A stretch of 22,678 bases of DNA from the IMG/VR virus record IMGVR_UViG_3300045741_000305, positions 1 through 22,678 of that record. One strand, 5' to 3'. Below are positions 7,578 to 15,478 of this stretch, one piece after another. Below the pieces are notes generated by a model that saw only the letters and a program-made list of their open reading frames with translations, had not been told where the DNA came from and ran no database searches. Source of the stretch: a virus. Position numbers and translations under genes: made by a program. Every line of letters starts with the position of its first letter. Position 1 is the stretch's first letter.

Positions 7578-8156
7578 ATGACAGGCGGAGCAGGTATTTC
7601 CGGGGATGGCGGAGGTGGGGAGGCCTCTGCGTTCCTCAGCATGGTGGCATTGCTGTCCGATCCATCGAGGCTGGAAGCAGAGTTTGCGCGTCTCAATGCA
7701 GCGAAAGCCTCGGCTCAGGAGGTGATTGATCTGGCTGGCCCAGCCAGCGAGATCACCAAGATTCGCGCTGAAATCGATGTGCTCAAGGCACAGAGCGAGC
7801 AGGCGCTTGCCGATGCGAATACCAGCGCGCAGGCGATCCTTGCTCGCGCGGAGGAGGAGCGTCGTCATAGGATCAGTGATGGCGAAGCACAGGCACAGCA
7901 GCTTGCAGCACAGGCCACGCAGCAGCTCGTGAATGCCCAAGCTCAGGCCCAGCAGGCGCAGGACGCGCAGGCCGCCGCGGATGCGAAAGCCGCTGAGGTA
8001 GCGAGGCAGGAGAGCGCGCTACAGAGCGATCGTGCCGCTGTGGCTGCCAAGGAAACGGAGCTGAAGCAGCGCGAGGAGCAGCTGGCAGCGCGCGTGTCAG
8101 CGTTGGCCAGCATCAAGTCTGATCTTGCCGATGCCCTGAAAGCGCTGGGGAGTTAA
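7578..8156 (+). CDS. Ala/Gln-rich coiled-coil protein
   Basis: After a glycine-rich N-terminus (residues 1-15) and a short helix, the 192-residue product is one long run of helix-forming residues (Ala, Gln, Glu, Arg, Lys), with heptad-like spacing from about residue 30 to 190. Segments include QAQQLAAQATQQLVNAQAQ and VAAKETELKQREEQLAARV. It is therefore almost certainly an elongated coiled coil. AAGGAG precedes the ATG. It lies just upstream of the giant fibre-like gene, so it may be a fibre base, fibre-assembly factor or linking rod; this is inference. It is too short and wrongly placed for a tape-measure protein. No family recognised. Confidence 0.6.
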   Translation: MTGGAGISGDGGGGEASAFLSMVALLSDPSRLEAEFARLNAAKASAQEVIDLAGPASEITKIRAEIDVLKAQSEQALADANTSAQAILARAEEERRHRISDGEAQAQQLAAQATQQLVNAQAQAQQAQDAQAAADAKAAEVARQESALQSDRAAVAAKETELKQREEQLAARVSALASIKSDLADALKALGS

Positions 8157-8162
8157 CCCGCC

Positions 8163-11100
8163 ATGCCCGGTGATATCGGGTCTGGTGGCATCGTCGAGAT
8201 CCACATCCCGCCCGGTGGAACGGCCGGGCAGGTATTGGCCAAAATCGATGGCGTCGACTACAACGCCACATGGGGTAATGGGGGCGCTGGGGGCGGCATC
8301 GGCAGCATCAGCGTCAGCAACTCCAATGTTCAGGGCGCGCAGGTCTATTTCTCCAATAGCCCCACGATAAGCTTCGGGGCGAACGGCAACACCATCACGG
8401 CATCGGGAGCCGCAGGGGGTGGTGGAGCTGCGATCTCGGCCGCGGGCAGTTCCGTCAACAACGGAACGGTCGTATTCAGCAACGCCAACAACGTGTCGTT
8501 CAGCATGAACGGCTCGACGATCACAGCCACGGCGAGTTTCAACCAAAGCGCCCAGCCAGTGGCGTTCAGCGCCTCGGGCGGATCATCCGCCTTCAGCACG
8601 CTGTCCTTCAGCAACGCCAATGGCGTGAGCTTTTCTAACAATGCCGGGCAAGTGCTGATCACGCATGATCTGCAGTTCACGAACGCCACGAGCAACATTA
8701 CCAGCAATGCGCTGAACACCTCGGTCAGCCGCGTCGCGGCAATCAATGGCTCCTCTGGGACGATGAGCTTTGCTGTGGGCTCATCGCTTTCTGCTTCATC
8801 GAACGCCAGTACGATCACCTTCGGACTCGCATCGAACATCACCACGGCATTGCAGAGCGCGGGGGCGTATCTCACCACGGCCGCCCAGAGCAATCAGGTC
8901 GTCAATAGCCTCAATGGCTCCACGGGGCAGCTCAGCCTGAATGTCGGTTCCAGCCTGAGCGCATCAAGCAACGCCTCCAACATCACCTTTGGGCTCGCCT
9001 CCAATATTACGACTGCGCTCCAGAGTGCCGGTGCCTACCTGACCACTGCTGCACAGTCCTCCGTGTCCAATGTCTCGGCGATCTCGGCGGCGACCAATAA
9101 CACGGGTGGTGGAACGGCAACATTGTCGGGCGGCGTCAGTTTCAGCAATGCCAACAATCTGACCTTCTACACCAGCGCAGGGAACGCGATCGTCGCGAGC
9201 TTTTCCACCTCGCAGAGCGTTCAGACGCAAGCGAGCGGTAACCTTGCTCGCACGGGCGTCACGACAGGTGCTACGGCCGGCTCGCAACTGGCGGCGACCT
9301 TGGATACAGGTGGTCTGAGCCTTGGTGTCCCCGCATGGTTGACGGCCGCGGCGGGCGGCGGCGATGGCTACAATATCGTCTCGATACTTTCCAGTACCTC
9401 TGGGGGTGGGACGCTGGGAGCCACATTCTCTGCGTTGTCGGCCAGTATCGGACTGATGGCGGGCAGCAATATCACGCTCTCGCAGACCAGCAACACGATC
9501 AACATCATTGGACCTACTCCCGGCGCTGGCGTAGCGATTGCTGCGAGTAACTCGACGTTCACCAATGGTTCCGTTTGGCTGACGGTGACCGGTGGGAACA
9601 TGACGATTGATACGGCTGGAGCGCAGTCGATCAGATTCTCAGTAGCTTCTCAGAGCGTGCAGGCTCAGACGTTGACGGTCAGCGCGGCGAATACGAGTTA
9701 CACGGTACCTAGCCTTAGCTTCAGCAACGCCAACAACGTGAGCTTCAGTCTGAGCAACAATTCGCAGGTCTATGCCACGGCGACCTTCGCGCAGAGTGTT
9801 CAGACGCAAGCCTCTGGTGATATTGCTCGCAGTGGTTTCACCACGGGCGCTTCCGTCGGATCATTGCTGGTAGGAACACTCAACAGCGGCGGTTTGAGCC
9901 TGAGCGTACCTCCTTGGATCACGACAGCCGCGCAGTCCTCGGCATCGAACGTATCGCTGGCCGTGGCTGCAACCAACAACACAGGTGGTGGTACGGCTTC
10001 CTTGTCTGGGGCGGTCAGCTTCACGAATGCGAATGGCCTGACGTTCTACACAAGTGCTGGTAATGCGATTGCAGCCAGCTATACGGTCCCCGCTGTCCCG
10101 TCGAGCTATGTGTCCAACGTCAACGCTTCCTCTGGTGCCATCAGTCTGGCTGTTGGCTCGTCGCTGTCAGCCTCGTCCAATGCCAGCACCATTACCTTTG
10201 GTCTGGCCTCAAACATCACGACCGCTTTGCAAAGTGCTGGGGCGTATCTGACCACAGCAGCGCAGAGTTCGGCCTCTAACGTGTCGGCAATCTCTGCCGC
10301 GACGAACAATACTGGTGGTGGAACCGCCACGCTCTCGGGTGGCGTGAGCTTCAGCAACGCGAATAACCTCACGTTCTATACCAGCGCGGGCAATGCCATC
10401 GTAGCCAGCTTCTCGACCTCACAGAGCGTCCAGACTCAGGCTTCAGGAGATATTGCTCGCAGCGGCTTCACCACGAATGCGACAGCAGGCTCCGTGCTGG
10501 TGGGTACGCTGAACAGCGCGGGGCTGAATCTTGGTGTTCCCGCGTGGCTCACTGCTGCTGCAGGTGGTGGAGGGGCAGCGGTATCTATCCCGGCTGGTGG
10601 CAATAGCACTTCGGCGGGTGCGGGCTACAGCAATATCAGCAGCGGCACGGCCTTCATCATTGGTGGCCCGAATATCACCTTGAGCCAGAATGGGGCGTCG
10701 ATCTCCATCTCGGCAAACAATCCGGGTGCTGCGGCGGAGAACAACTGGGTCAATCTGCTGGGTGCCAATACCGCTGGCAACACCACGGTCAGTGGCTCGA
10801 CGCTTGGGTTCTCGGGCGTCAACATGACGCTCTCAGGAACCAACAACAGTCAGCTGGTGATGAGTGTTCCGGCCACATCGAGCCTTGTTGGCGTCAATGG
10901 CATCAGTGTCTCGACTGGCGGATCGACCATCAGCATCATCAACCAGCCCTTTACAGGAAGCTGGTGGCAACCCGAAGTTTACGGAGCTACTACCCCGCTC
11001 ACGATGGCCAATGGAACGGTCTATATCCGGCCATTTGAGCTGGATGGCTATTTTGATGTGATGAAGATCAACATGTTCCAGAGCTTCAACAGCTCTCGCA

Positions 11101-11846
11101 GCACGGCAAGCTTCAGTGCCAGCGTATCGAACGCCAGCAGCAGTAGCGGCTCTGGCTCTTGGGGACTTACGGGCACGGTCTTGATTTTCTCGCGCATCCA
11201 GACCAATCCCGCTGCAGCAAGCTTCAATAGCTTGATCAGCATGTACAGCAACACGTATACGCTGAGTGCCGGATACTCAGCATCGTGCAGCTGGAATGCG
11301 AATGTCAGTTCCGCCACCAACAGTATCACGACCGCGTACAGCATCGGATTTCCGGGCACGATCGGCTCTGACGGTGCGGTGACTTACGGCAACACGGGTA
11401 CGACGGGCACGACCAGTTTCAGCAGCACCAGCACCAACCAGAACAGCTTCAGCAGTAGCTACCAGCTTACGCAGGTCTACTCGCACTTCAGTGGTCTGCG
11501 TGCCGTATACATGCCAGCTGGTAATACGCTGGGGACCACAGCACTGCCGCCTGCAGAGTACTGGCTTGGAGTCATACAGAGCACGACATGGGGAAGTACC
11601 AACATGCCCACTCTTGGCAGCTGCGCGAGCATGTCGGATGCGGGCAGGCTACATTTTACGGCCAGCACAAACAACTTCCTTGAAATTGGCAATAGTGTCG
11701 CCTTTACCACTAGTGGCATACGCCCAATGTTTGGAAGCGCCAACGTAAGCAGCGGCACGACGGGTAATCTGGCGCTTAACACATTCAGCAGCCTCAGCAG
11801 CTACGCCAGCATGTGGTTTGCCTTGGATGGCAGGAAATACCCCTGA
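8163..11846 (+). CDS. Giant repetitive fibre-like protein
   Basis: The 1227-residue product is extremely rich in Ser, Asn, Ala, Thr and Gly. The N-terminus carries GGTAGQVLAKIDGVDYNATW (residues 19-38), a motif common at the start of phage tail-fibre and host-contact proteins. Residues about 45-920 are built of beta-type repeats containing FSNANNVSFS and FSNANNLTFY, an A block (VGSSLSASSNAS to TTAAQS), a B block (SNVSAISAATNN to QTQASG) and a C block (ARSGFTT to GVPAWLTAAA). From about 926 (INQPFTGSWW) there is a non-repetitive C-terminal domain, the usual place for receptor binding or trimer registration. There is no signal peptide. Such repeat proteins are known in tailed phages, but their function is not settled. 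The repeats are nearly identical in protein yet heavily different in DNA. GGGGAG precedes the ATG. Confidence 0.7.
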   Translation: MPGDIGSGGIVEIHIPPGGTAGQVLAKIDGVDYNATWGNGGAGGGIGSISVSNSNVQGAQVYFSNSPTISFGANGNTITASGAAGGGGAAISAAGSSVNNGTVVFSNANNVSFSMNGSTITATASFNQSAQPVAFSASGGSSAFSTLSFSNANGVSFSNNAGQVLITHDLQFTNATSNITSNALNTSVSRVAAINGSSGTMSFAVGSSLSASSNASTITFGLASNITTALQSAGAYLTTAAQSNQVVNSLNGSTGQLSLNVGSSLSASSNASNITFGLASNITTALQSAGAYLTTAAQSSVSNVSAISAATNNTGGGTATLSGGVSFSNANNLTFYTSAGNAIVASFSTSQSVQTQASGNLARTGVTTGATAGSQLAATLDTGGLSLGVPAWLTAAAGGGDGYNIVSILSSTSGGGTLGATFSALSASIGLMAGSNITLSQTSNTINIIGPTPGAGVAIAASNSTFTNGSVWLTVTGGNMTIDTAGAQSIRFSVASQSVQAQTLTVSAANTSYTVPSLSFSNANNVSFSLSNNSQVYATATFAQSVQTQASGDIARSGFTTGASVGSLLVGTLNSGGLSLSVPPWITTAAQSSASNVSLAVAATNNTGGGTASLSGAVSFTNANGLTFYTSAGNAIAASYTVPAVPSSYVSNVNASSGAISLAVGSSLSASSNASTITFGLASNITTALQSAGAYLTTAAQSSASNVSAISAATNNTGGGTATLSGGVSFSNANNLTFYTSAGNAIVASFSTSQSVQTQASGDIARSGFTTNATAGSVLVGTLNSAGLNLGVPAWLTAAAGGGGAAVSIPAGGNSTSAGAGYSNISSGTAFIIGGPNITLSQNGASISISANNPGAAAENNWVNLLGANTAGNTTVSGSTLGFSGVNMTLSGTNNSQLVMSVPATSSLVGVNGISVSTGGSTISIINQPFTGSWWQPEVYGATTPLTMANGTVYIRPFELDGYFDVMKINMFQSFNSSRSTASFSASVSNASSSSGSGSWGLTGTVLIFSRIQTNPAAASFNSLISMYSNTYTLSAGYSASCSWNANVSSATNSITTAYSIGFPGTIGSDGAVTYGNTGTTGTTSFSSTSTNQNSFSSSYQLTQVYSHFSGLRAVYMPAGNTLGTTALPPAEYWLGVIQSTTWGSTNMPTLGSCASMSDAGRLHFTASTNNFLEIGNSVAFTTSGIRPMFGSANVSSGTTGNLALNTFSSLSSYASMWFALDGRKYP
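8775..8891 (+). repeat. Fibre repeat A, copy 1 (aa 205-243)
   Basis: This is the first of three copies of a 39-residue block running from VGSSLSASSNAS to AYLTTAAQS. In its last 24 residues the protein is identical to copy 2, but 20 of the 24 codons differ synonymously, leaving about 69% DNA identity by hand count. Compared with copy 3, 16 of the 24 codons differ. Confidence 0.85.
8943..9239 (+). repeat. Fibre repeat A+B, copy 2 (aa 261-359)
   Basis: This 99-residue block joins repeat A (261-299) to repeat B (302-359). It recurs at residues 664-762 with only two amino-acid changes (N to T in NASNIT, V to A in the linker). In the 58-residue B part, 39 codons differ synonymously between the two copies and no amino acid changes, by hand count. 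Confidence 0.9.
9945..10079 (+). repeat. Fibre repeat B, diverged copy (aa 595-639)
   Basis: This 45-residue block aligns without gaps to the start of repeat B. It keeps SNVS, AATNNTGGGTA, TFYTSAGNAI and most other positions, with substitutions such as LAV for AIS, TNANG for SNANN and A for V. It shows that some copies have drifted in protein, whereas the two flanking B copies have not. Confidence 0.8.
10152..10448 (+). repeat. Fibre repeat A+B, copy 3 (aa 664-762)
   Basis: This is the partner of the 99-residue block at residues 261-359, about 1.2 kb downstream. It is followed, as is the earlier copy, by an ARxGxTTxATAGS to GVPAWLTAAAGGG segment, so the larger repeating module is about 150 residues. 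The DNA of the two copies is clearly different at third positions throughout. Confidence 0.9.
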
Positions 11847-11847
11847 G

Positions 11848-13080
11848 ATGAAAGTTGCACTCGTGCAAGTGGCCTGCCCAGCCTCTACGGGTAACGTAGA
11901 TTTTACTGACGCATCAGTGAGCAGTGATCTGGTGGGGGCATTCTTCTTCGGTGGTATTGCTGCAACGAATGACTCTACTGCCGCAAACGCCGCTTGGAGT
12001 TTTGGCGCGACTGACCTCACGGGTAATGTCTGTATAGCTTATGACGGGCGTGATAACGTAACGGGGGCTACCTCACAGGGACTAGCCTCGTCCACCAAAG
12101 CGGTGCAACGTAACAGCGGATCAGGCTCTGGTGTCGTTGCCGCTTACAGCAGCACCCTATCGAACGGGGTGCGCATGAATTACAGCGCGGTCACAAGCGG
12201 CGCGTTAACCTCGGCACTCCTGATCTCAGGATCCGACACGGCAATGAAAGTAGGCAGTGTCCAGTATGGCACCAGCGATGTCTTTCAAGTCGTGACACAT
12301 GGCCTCGGTGGGACACCGGACGTGCTGATTGTCTTTGTAGCGGGCAACTCAACGGGCACGGACGTGGGCGCGCAGGCGATATCGGCTGGATTCTGGGATC
12401 GGACAACGACCAATTGCTTCACGTCAGCACTTCGCTTCCAGAGCGGAGCCAATCCCACATCCGGCAACGCCTACATGGCTGATGTGGCTATCGGCAAATC
12501 ACTCGCCAATGGATCCGTGACAAACACGCATACCCTCGTATCAGTCGGAGCGACGACCTTTACATTGCAGCGTCCCAGTACGGGGACCAGTGATTTTGTT
12601 CCATGGATCGCGTTGCGTGGGACCGGTGCGCGCATGGTCACCAAAGCGGCGATGGTCACAACACCATTAGCGACAGGGAACAGTACACTGATCTCGGGAA
12701 TGAGTGGTGCACCGCAGGTCATCTTGACTTTGCCGACCAGATTACAGACCGCCAATGCTTTGCAGACCGACGACACCACCGGATCTTATGGGTTTGGAGT
12801 GGCGTGCAACCACGACGGCACGACGACGCAATATGCATCCTGCATTTCCACCATGCAGGACAACGTAGCCACATCCGTATCCAAGCACATGGCAAGCAAC
12901 ACTACTGGGTTGGGGGTGCTGGATAACACCGGAGCCTACACGGTCAAGTCTACGGTGAACTCTTGGGACAGCGGTGGCGCGACGCTCAATTACTCTGCGG
13001 TCAATGCCTCGGCGCTGGAAGTCATCTATCTGGCCTTCGGCCAAGGACTCAATCCGTCTACAGCATGGTTAAGAGCATGA
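11848..13080 (+). CDS. Beta-rich virion protein, paralogue 1
   Basis: The 410-residue product begins MKVALVQVACPASTGNVDFT. I chose the ATG at 11848, one base after the fibre stop, with AGGAAA about 10 nt upstream, over an in-frame TTG at 11818 inside the fibre gene. The sequence is Ser/Thr/Ala/Gly-rich and beta-like. It shares with the 429-residue protein at 19053 the landmarks FGATDLTG / MGATDFTR, HGLGGTPDVLIV / HNCGGTPDVIIV, VGATTF and SWDSGG-x-x-x-NY near the C-terminus, in the same order, so the two are paralogues. I recall such SWDSGG-ending proteins from phage structural regions without assigned function. The position after the fibre gene suggests a tail or fibre-associated component. 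Confidence 0.65.
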   Translation: MKVALVQVACPASTGNVDFTDASVSSDLVGAFFFGGIAATNDSTAANAAWSFGATDLTGNVCIAYDGRDNVTGATSQGLASSTKAVQRNSGSGSGVVAAYSSTLSNGVRMNYSAVTSGALTSALLISGSDTAMKVGSVQYGTSDVFQVVTHGLGGTPDVLIVFVAGNSTGTDVGAQAISAGFWDRTTTNCFTSALRFQSGANPTSGNAYMADVAIGKSLANGSVTNTHTLVSVGATTFTLQRPSTGTSDFVPWIALRGTGARMVTKAAMVTTPLATGNSTLISGMSGAPQVILTLPTRLQTANALQTDDTTGSYGFGVACNHDGTTTQYASCISTMQDNVATSVSKHMASNTTGLGVLDNTGAYTVKSTVNSWDSGGATLNYSAVNASALEVIYLAFGQGLNPSTAWLRA

Positions 13081-13817
13081 GCGGCAAACCTGAAATCGTG
13101 TCGAGCGGCGTGGGCTATCACAACAGCGATCTGGCGAAGTCCACGCTGCGTGTGATTGAAGGTGGCTCGTGGAAGAAGCAACGGGTGGTCGTAATCATCC
13201 CGTCTGCTGACCTGATCCCCGCCAAGGTCGCCATGTCGCATTGGTCGCTGATGTTCCCGCCCAATCAGGCGGTGCATCGGATGCTTGCGCTGGGTCAGGA
13301 AGTCGGTGAGGCATACAGCCATGCCATTACGGAAATTCTTGCGCACCCGGACTTATCCCAGTGGGAATACCTCCTCACGGTCGAGGCTGACAACATGCCT
13401 CCGGCTGACGGCCTCATTAAGCTCATACAGAGAATGGATCAGCACCCTGAATTCGCCTGCATCGGCGGACTCTACTGGTGCAAAGGGCCGGGCGGCTGCG
13501 CGCATATCTGGGGGGACATCAAGGACAAACAGATGAACTTCAGGCCACAGCCTCCCGTCGCAGGCGAGCTGGTCGAGTGCTGGGGCACCTCGATGGGCTT
13601 CAATCTGTGGCGCTTGAGCATGTTTAAAGATGAGCGCCTGCGCAGGCCTTGGTTCAAGACGCTCAATGGCAGCGAGGGTACCGGAATTGGAACCCAAGAC
13701 CTCTACGCTTGGAACGACTTCAAGAAGCACGGCTACCGCTGCGCGGTGGATTGCGGCGTGCTGGTCGGCCACCATGATTACGAGGGCAAATTTGGAGTCA
13801 AGGATTTTACATGGTGA
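13077..13817 (+). CDS. Glycosyltransferase-like protein (GT-A)
   Basis: This is a probable sugar transferase using a nucleotide-sugar donor. From the ATG at 13077, which overlaps the upstream stop (ATGA), the product is 246 residues; an in-frame ATG at 13065 would add four. After a short leader, VVVIIPSADLIP forms the first Rossmann-like strand (37-48), followed by helices. YLLTVEADNMPP (with E103-A104-D105) matches the acidic DxD-like metal and nucleotide site of GT-A enzymes. GGLYWCKGPGG, an ECWGTSMGFNLWR acceptor-side segment and a late GVLVGHHDYEG with paired His, a common third metal ligand position, complete the fold. No membrane anchor is seen. It overlaps the sugar dehydratase gene by 7 nt, so the two are probably translated together. 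Donor and acceptor are unknown. Confidence 0.7.
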   Translation: MSGKPEIVSSGVGYHNSDLAKSTLRVIEGGSWKKQRVVVIIPSADLIPAKVAMSHWSLMFPPNQAVHRMLALGQEVGEAYSHAITEILAHPDLSQWEYLLTVEADNMPPADGLIKLIQRMDQHPEFACIGGLYWCKGPGGCAHIWGDIKDKQMNFRPQPPVAGELVECWGTSMGFNLWRLSMFKDERLRRPWFKTLNGSEGTGIGTQDLYAWNDFKKHGYRCAVDCGVLVGHHDYEGKFGVKDFTW

Positions 13818-14809
13818 AGGTACTCATCACGGGCGCGGCAGGCTTCATAGGGCATCACCTAGTAGATGCCCTGCTGCGTCGCACCGACTGGCACATCACG
13901 ATCATTGATCGGCTCGACTGCTCTGGCAATCTCAACCGGCTGGCCGAGATTGGCGTGGCCAAGAATTCCAGAGTGAGGTTTGTCTACCATGACCTGCGTG
14001 CACAAGCAAACGATCAACTTGCCAGCCAGATCGGCGCACACGACTACATACTCCACCTTGCCGCTGCCACCCATGTCGATAGAAGTATCAGCGACCCATT
14101 CTCTTTCGTCCTCGATAATGTGGTGGCAACCTGCAACATTCTCGATTTCGCACGCTTCACGGGTTGCGAGAAATTCCTCAACTTCTCGACCGACGAAGTG
14201 TTCGGTCCAGCCCCTGTAGGTGTCGCTTACGCAGAGGATGACCGCTACAACGCGGGTAACCCGTATGCCGCGACGAAGGCGGGGGCAGTGCAGCTGGGCC
14301 TATCGTTTCACAACACCTACCAGCTGCCGGTGATCACCACGCATACCATGAACGTGATTGGCGCGCGCCAGCATCCTGAAAAGATGGTGCCCATGACCAT
14401 TGCCAAGGTGCAGACGGGGCAGGAGGTTGTCATCCATGCGGATCCCACTTGTACTCGGCCGGGCAGTCGTTATTACATTGACGCAGAAAACGTCGCCGAC
14501 GCTGTACTCTTCCTCCTCAGTCACGGTCGGCCCGGCGAAAAGTACAACATCGTCGGGGAACGCGAGATGGACAATCTCGAATTGGCACAGCGAATTGCAC
14601 AAGCCGTGGGGAAACCTCTCCGTCACCGTCTCGTCGATTTCCACTCCCAGAGGCCCGGTCACGATCTGCGTTACGCACTGTCCGGTGCCAAGATGGCAGC
14701 GTTGGGTTGGGAGCCTCCGTGCAACATTGAGTCGAGCATCAATAAGATCGTGGCTTGGACGTTATCGAACCCCCAATGGCTGATGCAAGGAATGAGGAAA
14801 GTCGCATGA
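13811..14809 (+). CDS. NAD-dependent sugar-nucleotide dehydratase/epimerase
   Basis: The 332-residue product is an extended short-chain dehydrogenase of the RmlB/GalE type. The dinucleotide-binding GAAGFIG (8-14) is complete. HLAAATHVDRS follows, then STDEVFG with T127-D128-E129, the catalytic triad arrangement of dTDP-glucose 4,6-dehydratase, and Y152-x-x-x-K156 in NPYAATKAG. Later NVIGARQHPEKMVP matches the NxYGxxQxPEKxxP segment of that family. These favour a 4,6-dehydratase over an epimerase, acting on a dTDP-, GDP- or UDP-hexose; the nucleotide specificity cannot be read here. Length is near that of RmlB (about 350), with a shortened sugar-binding end. It sits between a glycosyltransferase and a methyltransferase and likely supplies a modified sugar donor. 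Confidence 0.85.
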   Translation: MVKVLITGAAGFIGHHLVDALLRRTDWHITIIDRLDCSGNLNRLAEIGVAKNSRVRFVYHDLRAQANDQLASQIGAHDYILHLAAATHVDRSISDPFSFVLDNVVATCNILDFARFTGCEKFLNFSTDEVFGPAPVGVAYAEDDRYNAGNPYAATKAGAVQLGLSFHNTYQLPVITTHTMNVIGARQHPEKMVPMTIAKVQTGQEVVIHADPTCTRPGSRYYIDAENVADAVLFLLSHGRPGEKYNIVGEREMDNLELAQRIAQAVGKPLRHRLVDFHSQRPGHDLRYALSGAKMAALGWEPPCNIESSINKIVAWTLSNPQWLMQGMRKVA

Positions 14810-15384
14810 GTGCTGTCATTGACTCGACCGCTGAAGAGATCAAGCCCGCCGATCCCATTAAGCTGGATCTGGGCTGCGGGAAAGGCAAGCAGGCGGGATT
14901 CATCGGTGTCGATATCCTGAAGTTCGACGGCGTGGATGTCGTGTGCAATCTGGGCAAGGATCAGTGGCCGTGGCCTGACAACAGCGTGAGCGAGATCTTC
15001 TGCAGCCACTTTCTGGAACATCTGGAAGCCATGGAGCGCGTGCACTTCTGGAACGAGCTGTACCGGGTACTCAAGCCCAAGTGTGGCGGCAAGATCATCA
15101 CGCCTTACTGGGCCAGCTCCCGTGCGTACGGTGATCCCAGCCACAAGTGGCCGCCGGTCGGTGAGTGGGCGTACTACTACATCAGCAAGGAGTGGCGGAA
15201 GATCAACGCGCCACATACAGACTCAGAGTTCGTGTCGTGGGGCTTCAACTGTGACTTCGATGCCGTGGGTGGCTACGGGATGCACCAGCAGCTGCTCACT
15301 CGGACGCCTGAGTACCAGAACTTCGCGATCCAGTGGTACAAGGAAGGCGCACAGGATCTGCACATGACCGTCACCAAGAAGTAG
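14806..15384 (+). CDS. SAM-dependent methyltransferase (class I)
   Basis: The 192-residue product carries motif I LDLGCGKGK (20-28), the acidic strand end GVDI (D36) expected to bind the SAM ribose, and FCSHFLEHL followed by FWNELYRVLKPKCGGKI, the post-motif region of class I methyltransferases of the Methyltransf_11 kind. The C-terminal half has many aromatics (WAYYYISKEWRK), probably the acceptor site. The start at 14806 overlaps the upstream stop (ATGA); an in-frame start at 14755 lies inside the dehydratase gene and is less likely. As third member of an overlapping cassette it probably methylates a sugar or sugar nucleotide, though protein or small-molecule methylation is possible. Confidence 0.75.
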   Translation: MSAVIDSTAEEIKPADPIKLDLGCGKGKQAGFIGVDILKFDGVDVVCNLGKDQWPWPDNSVSEIFCSHFLEHLEAMERVHFWNELYRVLKPKCGGKIITPYWASSRAYGDPSHKWPPVGEWAYYYISKEWRKINAPHTDSEFVSWGFNCDFDAVGGYGMHQQLLTRTPEYQNFAIQWYKEGAQDLHMTVTKK

Positions 15385-15390
15385 TCCGAA

Positions 15391-15418
15391 TTGACACGAG
15401 CATGTCAAGTGCTAATAT
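15391..15418 (+). promoter_or_regulatory. Sigma70-type promoter within inverted repeat
   Basis: An exact -35 TTGACA (15391-15396) is separated by 16 nt from TAATAT (15413-15418, four of six consensus bases). TG at 15410-15411 stands one base before the -10, giving an extended -10. Transcription would start near 15425. The -35 box is also one arm of a perfect inverted repeat, TTGACA-N6-TGTCAA (15391-15408), whose other arm lies in the spacer, a classic operator position. It is in the largest intergenic gap, directly upstream of the gene at 15479. Recognition by host sigma70 and by a repressor is inferred. Confidence 0.6.
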
Positions 15419-15419
15419 C

Positions 15420-15478
15420 GGGGAGCCGCGGAGACTTGGCTCCTTCCACAGGTCTGTAGGCAATCAAGGAGCCATGTC
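15420..15478 (+). promoter_or_regulatory. Mutually exclusive leader hairpins over the RBS
   Basis: Three segments compete for pairing. GGAGCC (15422-15427) can pair with GGCTCC (15438-15443) across a 10-base loop. The same segment, extended to GGCTCCTT (15438-15445), is a perfect 8-bp complement of AAGGAGCC (15466-15473), which contains the Shine-Dalgarno of the gene starting with GTG at 15479. One fold hides the ribosome binding site and the other frees it. RNA starting near 15425 would lack part of the first segment, so read-through RNA and promoter RNA could differ in translation. The pairings are visible; the switch is inferred. Confidence 0.45.

Noticed and set aside
7578-8156. Tape-measure protein
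   Set aside because: It is helical and coiled-coil-like but only 192 residues, and it is not flanked by tail tube or chaperone genes.
8943-10448. CRISPR-like or recombinational DNA repeat
   Set aside because: The similarity is at the protein level; the DNA copies differ at most third positions and there are no regular spacers.
8345-11782. Several reverse-strand frames opposite the fibre gene
   Set aside because: They mirror the repeats of the + strand gene, have no ribosome binding sites, and arise from the scarcity of stop codons opposite Ser/Asn/Ala/Thr codons.
11818-11847. TTG start inside the fibre gene for the following protein
   Set aside because: The ATG at 11848 has an AGGAAA site at good spacing and yields MKVALVQ, matching the MKAAVLQ start of the paralogue at 19053.
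12963-13076. Longer N-terminus for the glycosyltransferase-like protein
   Set aside because: The extra residues overlap the upstream gene by over 100 nt and are low-quality shadow sequence; ATGs at 13065 and 13077 are better, and 13077 gives the ATGA overlap seen throughout the window.
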